From JBECKR01 sp040235415 (lineage in GTDB: Bacteria > Acidobacteriota > Polarisedimenticolia > Polarisedimenticolales > Polarisedimenticolaceae): a stretch of DNA of 6,732 bases. The stretch's first letter is position 1; every line of letters begins with the position of its first letter. Below the pieces are notes generated by a model, which was not told the DNA's origin, ran no database searches, and was given only the letters and a program-made list of their open reading frames with translations. Shown piece after piece: positions 1 through 6,154 of the stretch. Location: the NCBI GenBank assembly GCA_040235415.1, contig JBECKR010000061.1, positions 1 through 6,732 of the forward strand. Reading direction: 5' to 3'. The translations under genes and the position numbers were made by a program.

Positions 1-620
1 GTGCGGTGCAGCTCGACGCCCGCGTCCTGGCGACCGCCGGCTCGGACGTCGCGCGGGCGGTGGCGGCGGGCGAGCTGCGCGACGATCTGTGGCGCCACCT
101 TTCCGGCCGCACTCTCCGGATCGAGCCGCTGCGGCGGCGGCCGGACGACGTCGCGGCGATCGCGGCCGACACGCTCGCGACGCTGTGCGCGCTGAACGGG
201 ATCGAGCCGCTGCGGCTGTCGCGCGACGCGCTGGACGCGCTCCGCGGCTACGACTGGCCGGGTCAGGCGCGCGAGCTGCGGGACACGCTCGAGCAGGCGG
301 CGATCGTGTGCCGCGACGGCGTGGTCCGGCCCGACGATCTTCCGGAGCGGATCCGCGAACGGGCCGGCCTCGCCAGCGGTCCGGAGCCGGTCGCCGTCGA
401 CCGGCCGTTCCGCGAGGCGAAGCGACGCGTGGTCGACCGCTTCGAGCGCGAGTACCTCGCGATGCTCATGCGCCGGAACGGGGGCAACGTAACGAGCGCC
501 GCGGCGAGGTCCGGAATGCTGCGCTCCGCGCTGCAGCGGCTGCTGCGCAAGCACCGCCTGCGGTCCTCGGAGTTCCGTCGCGCGCGGGAGCGCGACGCGG
601 ACGCGGCGGTCAACGATTGA
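1..620 (+). CDS. NtrC-family sigma-54-type regulator, C-terminal part (5' end outside window)
   Basis: Reading from base 3, the frame is open to the window edge and encodes 205 residues of a bacterial enhancer-binding-type regulator. Residues 1-58 match the end of the AAA+ core, where the family has sensor I, the arginine-finger segment and the 'PLRxRxxDV' stretch (seen here as PLRRRPDDV, 42-50). WPGQAREL at 85-92 is the sensor II helix motif (usually WPGNVREL). Residues 136-187 form a Fis-type helix-turn-helix, with GGNVTSAAARSGM followed by LQRLLRKHRL. Proteins of this class hydrolyse ATP to open sigma-54 promoters and bind upstream enhancers through this HTH. The GAFTGA loop, Walker motifs and any receiver or FHA domain lie upstream, so the signal input is unknown. 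Two core positions look degenerate: the sensor I TN is replaced (ATAGSD), and the second arginine finger appears to be His32 (RDDLWRH). It may therefore be a weak or sigma-54-independent member. The 3' end overlaps the convergent PBP gene. Confidence 0.86.
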   Translation, partial: AVQLDARVLATAGSDVARAVAAGELRDDLWRHLSGRTLRIEPLRRRPDDVAAIAADTLATLCALNGIEPLRLSRDALDALRGYDWPGQARELRDTLEQAAIVCRDGVVRPDDLPERIRERAGLASGPEPVAVDRPFREAKRRVVDRFEREYLAMLMRRNGGNVTSAAARSGMLRSALQRLLRKHRLRSSEFRRARERDADAAVND

Positions 621-3228
621 GGACGACGATCTTCGCGCGCCGGCCGTCTCGTCCGACCCAGTCGCTCGTGTCGAGGCCCTCGAGGAGCTCGGGAGCCACC
701 GCGGCGGTCGGAGCGCCCGGCACGCGGCGGAACGGCATCGAGACCACCCCGTCGGGCGTCGAGGCGAGGAGCCTCGATCCGTCGGGCGAGAGGAACACCG
801 AGAGGTCGTTCTGCAGCAGAGCGTCGAGATCGGCGCTCGGGATCTCGAGCTCGCCGCGCTCGTCGAGCGGGTAGCGCTGCAGCGTGTACGGCAGCCGGAG
901 CCGCTCGTGGGCCGCGACGGAACAGTACGTCGACGGCTCCGTTCCGCTCACGAACACCTCGGGGAGGACGTCGGCGCAATGCGCCGCCGGGTTCGCCCGC
1001 AGTCCGGTCTCCCGGTCGATCGGCACGATCGTGATGTCCGGCGGCCGCTCGAAGTCCTCGGGGGGCACTCCGGCGTAGGCGTTCTCCATGAACTGCTGCC
1101 AGATCGGAAGGGCCGCGGCGGCGCCGGTCTCCCTCGAGCCCAGGGACTTCTTGACGTCGAACCCGACCCACACGCCGACGGCGAGGTCCGGGGCGTAGCC
1201 GATGAACCAGGCATCGGTGTTCTCGTCGGTCGTGCCGGTCTTTCCGGCGAGCGGCCGGCCCAGGGAGGCCGCGGCACGCCCGGTTCCGTCGGTAATCACC
1301 CCCGCGAGACAGCGGTTCATGAGATAGGCGATCTGCGGGCTCAAGGCGTCCCGGATCGGCGGCTCGATGCGCGCGATCGCGGTGCCCTCGCGATCGAGGA
1401 CCTCGTCGACGAGATGCGGCTCGACCGCGACGCCCTGATTCGCGAACGCGGCATACGCGCCGGTCAGCTCCTGCAACGTCACCTCGAAGGCGCCGAGCGC
1501 GAGGGAAGGATAGGGTTGGAGCTCCGAGCGGATTCCGAGACGCCTCGCGAGCTCGATCACCGGGCGGTAGCCGATCTCGTCGAGGAGCTCGACCGTCGCG
1601 ATGTCGACCGACTTCTCGAGCGCGCGCCGCAGCGTCACGCGCCCGTAGTACGTCCGCGAGTAGTTCTCCGGCTGGTACGGCTCGCGCGTCTGCGGATCGA
1701 GGAAGACCGTCGGCTCGTCCACGATGGTGTCGGCCAGCGTGTCGCCGTGAGCGAGCGCGGCGGCGTACACGAACGGCTTGAACGTCGAGCCGGTTTGGCG
1801 CCGGGCCTGCGTCGCGCGATTGAACTCGCTGCGCTCGAAATCGAAGCCGCCGACCATCGCCCGCACCGCGCCGGTGCGCGGGTCGATCGCGATCAGGGCC
1901 GCCTCCACCGCCGGCTCTTGCTCGAGCGCGATCCGGACCGTCCCGCCGCTCTCGAGCTTCTCGAGCCGTACGCGAACGAGGTCGCCGGGCTTCAGGATCG
2001 AGCTCGGGCGGGTCCGTCCGGTCCAGGCGATCTCGTCCGTGCCGAGCGTTCCGAGATGGTCGCCGACGCGGACCTCGGCGCGCTCGCGGTCGACCCGCAG
2101 CACGACGCCGTCGACGACCGCGCCTTCCGCGAGGCCGCGGTCCCACGACGACGGCCGGAAGCTCTCGGGATCGGTGCCCTCCGGGACGTGTCCGGCGGCG
2201 CCGCGCCATCCCTGGCGCTTGTCGAGGCTGCGGAGCCCGGCCTCGACGGCGGCGTTCGCGAAGCGTTGCAGCCGCCGGTCCAGCGTCGTGCGGATCTCCA
2301 GTCCCTCGCGGTAGATGCTCGAATCGCCGTAGCGCGTCTTGAGCCACCGCCGGACGTCCTCGACGAAGTACGGCGCGAGGTCGTCCGAGCCGTGCGCGGC
2401 GGCGAGCTCGAGCGGCTCGGCTCCGGCCGCCTTCGCCTGGTCCGGGTTGACGTAGCCTTCGGCGACCATCCGCGCCAGGACGTGGTTGCGGCGCCGGATC
2501 GCGCGGTCGGGCTCGCGCAGCGGGGAGAGCGCCTCGGGCCGCTGGATGATCCCCGCGAGGAGGGCGCATTCGGAGAGATCGAGGTCGCGCGCGCCCTTGC
2601 CGAAGTAGAACCGCGACGCCGCTTCGAGCCCGTAGCGCCCGTGGCCCATGTAGACCTGGTTGACGTAGAACCGCAGGATCTCGTCCTTGGAGTAGTTCCG
2701 TTCGATCTCGAGCGCCAAGAGCATCTCCTGGATCTTCCGCGTCCAGGTCTTGGCTCGGTGCAGGAACAGCGTTCGCGCGAGCTGCATCGTCAGCGTGCTC
2801 GCGCCCTGCGCGAGGCGGCCCCTTCGAACGTCGAGCCAGGCCGCGCGCGCGATTCCGGTGAGGTCGACGCCGGGGTGCTCGTAGAAGTTCGAGTCCTCGA
2901 CCGCGATCAGGGCCTCGCGGAACTTGACGGGGATCTCGTTGAAGTCGAGCAGCATGCGATTCTGCTCGGCGAAGGTGTCGATCACGGTCCCGTCCGCGGC
3001 GAGGACCCGCGACATCACCGGCGGGGTGTAGTCCTCGAGCCCGCGGACCTCGGCCGGGTCGAGGCGCATGAAGTAGCCGAGCGACGCGCCCGCGAGCGCG
3101 GCGAGCGCGACGAGCACGGCGAGCACGACGGGCCCCGCGGGCAGTCGTCGCGACGGTCCGGCGTCCGGCGGACCCGGCGGGGCGCCTTCGAGATTCGGCT
3201 GCGACGGCGACTCCATGCTGCTCAGCAT
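610..3228 (-). CDS. PBP1A-family bifunctional penicillin-binding protein (transglycosylase/transpeptidase)
   Basis: This class A PBP (ponA/mrcA type) polymerises lipid II into glycan strands and cross-links the stem peptides at the outer face of the inner membrane. With the start at 3228 it has 872 residues, close to the family norm. A Pro-rich cytoplasmic tail (about 1-30) precedes one membrane segment (about 31-54). The GT51 domain follows, with EDSNFYEHPGVD (catalytic Glu111), GASTLTMQLARTLFL (142-156), RKIQEMLLALEIE (164-176) and the ILRFYVNQVYMG region (184-195). An OB-like domain lies at about 368-440. The transpeptidase motifs are STFK with nucleophile Ser481, SVD (540-542) where class A enzymes normally have SxN, and KTGT (663-666). 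Cys751 and Cys769 flank the FVSGTEP segment typical of PBP1A. About 100 further residues (770-872) have no clear assignment. The ATG at 3228 is preceded by GAGG four bases upstream; an ATG at 3216 is the alternative, and an in-frame ATG at 3312 would overlap uvrB and is unlikely. The gene is divergent from uvrB. Confidence 0.95.
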   Translation of the reverse strand: MLSSMESPSQPNLEGAPPGPPDAGPSRRLPAGPVVLAVLVALAALAGASLGYFMRLDPAEVRGLEDYTPPVMSRVLAADGTVIDTFAEQNRMLLDFNEIPVKFREALIAVEDSNFYEHPGVDLTGIARAAWLDVRRGRLAQGASTLTMQLARTLFLHRAKTWTRKIQEMLLALEIERNYSKDEILRFYVNQVYMGHGRYGLEAASRFYFGKGARDLDLSECALLAGIIQRPEALSPLREPDRAIRRRNHVLARMVAEGYVNPDQAKAAGAEPLELAAAHGSDDLAPYFVEDVRRWLKTRYGDSSIYREGLEIRTTLDRRLQRFANAAVEAGLRSLDKRQGWRGAAGHVPEGTDPESFRPSSWDRGLAEGAVVDGVVLRVDRERAEVRVGDHLGTLGTDEIAWTGRTRPSSILKPGDLVRVRLEKLESGGTVRIALEQEPAVEAALIAIDPRTGAVRAMVGGFDFERSEFNRATQARRQTGSTFKPFVYAAALAHGDTLADTIVDEPTVFLDPQTREPYQPENYSRTYYGRVTLRRALEKSVDIATVELLDEIGYRPVIELARRLGIRSELQPYPSLALGAFEVTLQELTGAYAAFANQGVAVEPHLVDEVLDREGTAIARIEPPIRDALSPQIAYLMNRCLAGVITDGTGRAAASLGRPLAGKTGTTDENTDAWFIGYAPDLAVGVWVGFDVKKSLGSRETGAAAALPIWQQFMENAYAGVPPEDFERPPDITIVPIDRETGLRANPAAHCADVLPEVFVSGTEPSTYCSVAAHERLRLPYTLQRYPLDERGELEIPSADLDALLQNDLSVFLSPDGSRLLASTPDGVVSMPFRRVPGAPTAAVAPELLEGLDTSDWVGRDGRRAKIVVLNR

Positions 3229-3302
3229 AGCGCCTCGCCCGCGGAACGTCCCGTGTCCCGGCCTGGCTCGCGACGTCGCCCTGCGGCTACAATCCCGACC
3301 CC
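3229..3302. promoter_or_regulatory. Divergent intergenic region between the PBP gene and uvrB
   Basis: These 74 bases separate the two divergent start codons and must hold the promoters of both genes unless one lies inside the other gene. Visible elements are a TACAAT box at 3288-3293 pointing toward uvrB, a perfect 10-base palindrome GCGACGTCGC at 3270-3279, and a direct repeat of GTCCCG at 3248-3253 and 3255-3260. On the PBP side, GAGG just upstream of the 3228 start is a plausible ribosome-binding site, but no convincing -10 box was found on the minus strand. No LexA-type operator is evident. Confidence 0.6.
3288..3293 (+). promoter_or_regulatory. Candidate -10 box of uvrB (TACAAT)
   Basis: TACAAT differs from the consensus TATAAT at one base and stands out in this GC-rich sequence. 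Only nine bases separate it from the uvrB ATG at 3303, so transcription would start at about 3298-3303 and give a leader of roughly zero to five bases. No Shine-Dalgarno sequence precedes the ATG (the bases are CCCGACCCC), which agrees with a leaderless message. The expected -35 position (about 3264-3270) shows no good match to TTGACA. The assignment rests on sequence and spacing alone. Confidence 0.5.
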
Positions 3303-5297
3303 ATGGGTGCATTCCGCCTCGTGTCCGACTACGCCCTGACCGGCGACCAGCCGAACGCGGTCGAAGCGCTCGTCGCCGGGCTCGGCGACGGGCGGCGCGA
3401 TCAGGTCCTGCTGGGCGTCACGGGCTCGGGCAAGACCTTCACGGTCGCGAACGTCGTCGCGCGCGTCGACCGGCCGACGCTCGTGCTCGCCCCCAACAAG
3501 ACGCTGGCCGCCCAGCTGTACCAGGAGTTCCGGCGGCTGTTTCCCTCCAACGCGGTCGAGTACTTCGTGTCGTACTACGACTACTACCAGCCCGAGGCGT
3601 ACGTCCCGCAGAGCGACACCTACATCGAGAAGGAAGCGACGATCAACGAGGAGATCGATCGCATGCGGCACTCGGCGACGCGGGCGCTGTTCGAGCGTCG
3701 CGACGTCCTGATCGTGGCGAGCGTCTCCTGCATCTACGGTCTGGGATCGCCGGAGGCGTACCACGGCATGATGCTGCTGCTCGAGGGCGGCATGACGATC
3801 GACCGCGACGCCGCGCTCCGAAAGCTCGTCGAGATCCAGTACGAGCGCACGTCCGGCGACCTTCGGCGGGGCGCGTTCCGCGTGCGCGGAGACACCGTCG
3901 AGATCTGGCCGTCCTACGCCGACGAGGCGCTCCGCGTCGAGTTCTTCGGCGACGAGATCGACTCCCTCGCGACGCTCGACCCGGTGCGGGGACGCCGGCT
4001 CGAGACGCTCGCCCGCCATCCGATCTATCCGAACTCGCACTACGTCACTCCGCAGGACGACCTGCGCCGCGCGATGCGCTCGATCCGGGAGGAGCTCGAC
4101 GTCCGCGTCCGCGACCTCGAGGCCGAGGGAAAGCTGCTCGAGGCGCAGCGGCTCGGGCAACGGACCCTGTTCGACCTGGAGATGCTCCAGGAGGTGGGCT
4201 ACTGCCACGGGATCGAGAACTACTCGCGGCATCTCACCGGGCGCGCGCCGGGCGAGCCGCCGCCGACCCTCATGGACTACTTCCCGAGGGACACCGTCGT
4301 CGTCGTCGACGAGAGCCACGTCACGGTGCCGCAGCTCCGCGGGATGTACCACGGCGACCGCTCGCGCAAGCAGAACCTCGTCGACCACGGGTTCCGGCTG
4401 CCGTCGGCGCTCGACAACCGCCCGCTACGCTTCGAGGAGTTCGAGTCCCGTCGCGGCCAGGCGATCTACGTCTCGGCGACGCCCGCGGAGCACGAGCTCG
4501 TGCTCGCCGGGGGCGAGGTCGTCGAGCAGGTCGTCCGCCCCACCGGCCTGCTCGACCCCGAGGTCGTGGTGCGGCCGATCGACGGCCAGGTCGACGATCT
4601 CCTCGGGGAGATCAGGGCGCGGGCCGCGGCGAGCGATCGCGTGCTCGTCACGACCCTGACGAAGCGGATGGCGGAGGACCTCACCGAGTACTACCGCGAG
4701 GTCGGCGTCCGGGTCGAGTACCTGCACTCGGACGTCGAGACGCTCGAGCGGGTGCGGATCCTGCGCGATTTGCGGCGGGGGACGTTCGACGTTCTCGTGG
4801 GAGTGAATCTCCTGCGCGAGGGGCTCGATCTGCCGGAAGTGTCGCTCGTCGCGATCCTCGACGCGGACAAGGAGGGCTACCTGCGCTCCGAACGCTCCCT
4901 CATCCAGACGATCGGGCGCGCGGCGCGCAATCTCCGCGGACGGGCGATCCTCTACGCCGACGTCGAGACCGATTCCATGCGCCGCGCGCTGCACGAGACC
5001 GAGCGCCGCCGGGAGATCCAGCGGCGCTACAACGACGTGCACGGAATCACGCCCGAATCCGTGCGCCGGGCGATCGACGAGCTCCTCGGAACCCCGCTCG
5101 CCGCGGACTACTCGACGGTCGACCTCGAGCCGGAGATCCCCGAGGAGGCGCTCGTGGTCGACCTCGACGCGCTCGACGCCGAGGTCGCGGGGCTCGAGGC
5201 CGAGATGCGCGCCGCGGCCGACCGTCTCGAGTTCGAGCGCGCCGCCGAGCTCCGCGATCGCATCCGGTACCTCCGGGAACGGGCGGTCCTGGCGTGA
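3303..5297 (+). CDS. uvrB: UvrABC system protein B (excinuclease helicase-like subunit)
   Basis: UvrB is the damage-verification subunit of nucleotide excision repair. It is loaded on DNA by UvrA, clamps one strand under a beta-hairpin and recruits UvrC for incision. The product has 664 residues, close to the E. coli protein (673). Walker A is GVTGSGKT (38-45), followed by APNKTLAAQLY (63-73). The aromatic beta-hairpin is YYDYYQPEAYVPQSDTYIE (91-109). Walker B is DESH (336-339), and helicase motif VI is QTIGRAARN (535-543). The C-terminal UVR domain (about 620-664, including LEFERAAELRDRIRYLRE) is the UvrC-contact helical pair. The ATG at 3303 gives the canonical N-terminus (FRLVSDYALTGDQPNAV). 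It has no Shine-Dalgarno sequence and sits just downstream of a TACAAT box. The stop codon overlaps the GTG start of the next gene by four bases (GTGA), implying translational coupling to a kinase-like gene. No motif is missing. Confidence 0.98.
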   Translation: MGAFRLVSDYALTGDQPNAVEALVAGLGDGRRDQVLLGVTGSGKTFTVANVVARVDRPTLVLAPNKTLAAQLYQEFRRLFPSNAVEYFVSYYDYYQPEAYVPQSDTYIEKEATINEEIDRMRHSATRALFERRDVLIVASVSCIYGLGSPEAYHGMMLLLEGGMTIDRDAALRKLVEIQYERTSGDLRRGAFRVRGDTVEIWPSYADEALRVEFFGDEIDSLATLDPVRGRRLETLARHPIYPNSHYVTPQDDLRRAMRSIREELDVRVRDLEAEGKLLEAQRLGQRTLFDLEMLQEVGYCHGIENYSRHLTGRAPGEPPPTLMDYFPRDTVVVVDESHVTVPQLRGMYHGDRSRKQNLVDHGFRLPSALDNRPLRFEEFESRRGQAIYVSATPAEHELVLAGGEVVEQVVRPTGLLDPEVVVRPIDGQVDDLLGEIRARAAASDRVLVTTLTKRMAEDLTEYYREVGVRVEYLHSDVETLERVRILRDLRRGTFDVLVGVNLLREGLDLPEVSLVAILDADKEGYLRSERSLIQTIGRAARNLRGRAILYADVETDSMRRALHETERRREIQRRYNDVHGITPESVRRAIDELLGTPLAADYSTVDLEPEIPEEALVVDLDALDAEVAGLEAEMRAAADRLEFERAAELRDRIRYLRERAVLA

Positions 5298-6154
5298 GCG
5301 CGGGGGTGCGGCTCGCGCTCGGCGCGGTCGAGGTCGAGATCGCCGGGCTCGAGGACGACCTGGCCGAAGCGCTCGCGCGCCGCTTCGCGCCCTACGCCCT
5401 GCGGCCGCGCCGGAGGAGTCCCGGCGCGGTGGAGGTCGAGCGCGCGGACCTCGACTACTTCATTCCGCCGCCGCCGCGCCCCGAGCCCAACCCGATCCGG
5501 ATCGCTCTCGAGGGCGATCGCGTGCGCTATACCGGCTACCGCGTCGAAGGCTGGTTCGACCCTGCGCCCGCCGGCGGGCGGCTGCGGCTGTCGCGGGGCA
5601 CCTACGAGCCGGCCGAGCGGGCGATCGAGAACTTCGTGCGCGCGCTCGTCGCGTGGCGCGCGGTCGACCTCCGCGGGGCGCTGGTGCACGGAGCGAGCGC
5701 GGTGTGGCGCGATCGGGGCTTCCTGTTCTACGGCCCGTCGGGCGCGGGAAAGTCGACCCTCGCGGCGTGCAATCGCCGGGCCCGGATCGTGAGCGACGAC
5801 CTCTCGCTGCTCCTACCGGGAGCCGGGGGCCGGCTCGCGCTCGTCGGGAGCCCGTTCCGCGGCACCTACGAGGGGGGCGAGCCGGTGGTCGGGAGCTTCC
5901 CGCTCGCCGCGGCGTTCCGTCTGGTGCAGGCGCCCGCCGCGGAGGTCGTCGCGGTCCCGAGGATCCGCGCGCTCGGGGAGCTCGTCGCGAACCTCCCGTT
6001 CGTGGCCGAGACGTTCCCGAGCCGTCCTGAGCGGTTCGCCGCGATCGAGGCGACGTTTCGGCCCGTTCCGCTGTTCCACCTCGCGTTTCGCAGGGACGAC
6101 GACTACTGGGACGCCATCGAGGCGGCGGGGCTCGTCCCGCCGCTCGGGCCGTGA
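5294..6154 (+). CDS. HPr kinase-like P-loop protein (HprK/PEPCK-type fold), first of a tandem pair
   Basis: This 286-residue protein begins at a GTG that overlaps the uvrB stop codon. The C-terminal half resembles the catalytic core of HPr(Ser) kinase. It has His132 in LVHGASAV, Walker A GPSGAGKST (147-155) and the acidic pair in VSDDLSLLL (Asp168-Asp169), in the same order and near-identical spacing as HG, GxSGxGKS and ADD of HprK. A GSPFRGTYEGG segment follows, then a tail (FHLAFRRDDDYWDAIEAAG) of the kind common in HprK-related proteins. The N-terminal 120 residues are beta-rich with a Pro-rich turn (FIPPPPRPEP, 56-65); they do not look like the HprK N-terminal domain. The usual HprK C-terminal signature was not found. 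In canonical HprK this core phosphorylates Ser46 of HPr, but here the substrate is unknown and a role as a sugar- or peptide-cassette kinase is equally possible. It is a soluble protein with no signal peptide or membrane segment. The family assignment is good; the function is not established. Confidence 0.8.
   Translation: MSAGVRLALGAVEVEIAGLEDDLAEALARRFAPYALRPRRRSPGAVEVERADLDYFIPPPPRPEPNPIRIALEGDRVRYTGYRVEGWFDPAPAGGRLRLSRGTYEPAERAIENFVRALVAWRAVDLRGALVHGASAVWRDRGFLFYGPSGAGKSTLAACNRRARIVSDDLSLLLPGAGGRLALVGSPFRGTYEGGEPVVGSFPLAAAFRLVQAPAAEVVAVPRIRALGELVANLPFVAETFPSRPERFAAIEATFRPVPLFHLAFRRDDDYWDAIEAAGLVPPLGP

Noticed and set aside
263..2569. 768-codon open frame on the minus strand, overlapping the PBP gene in another phase
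   Set aside because: It is rich in Arg, Gly, Pro and Ala with no family motif, and is a shadow of the PBP gene and the regulator.
3244..3260. Possible SOS-type operator (GAAC half-site) upstream of uvrB
   Set aside because: The second half-site (GTTC at the right spacing) is missing. GAAC is followed by GTCCCGTG, which does not match a Gram-positive LexA box, and no CTG-N10-CAG pattern was seen.
3229..3312. Longer PBP start at 3312
   Set aside because: It would overlap the uvrB start and add an Arg-rich segment without family similarity. The ATG at 3228 has a GAGG upstream and leaves a normal short cytoplasmic tail.
907..3339. 810-codon open frame antisense to the PBP gene
   Set aside because: It mirrors the PBP codons on the other strand, has no recognisable domain, and is explained by G/C bias at codon third positions.
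4290..4312. Run of GTC triplets that looks like a microsatellite
   Set aside because: It encodes the hydrophobic strand TVVVVDESH before and including Walker B of UvrB, and is explained by codon choice.
3215..5293. Very long open frame (+2 phase) running through the whole of uvrB into the first kinase-like gene
   Set aside because: The translation over uvrB is Arg/Ala/Pro/Gly-rich and low in complexity, as expected from a shifted frame in GC-rich DNA. The real uvrB frame has all family motifs. Only the part from 5294 onward is a gene.
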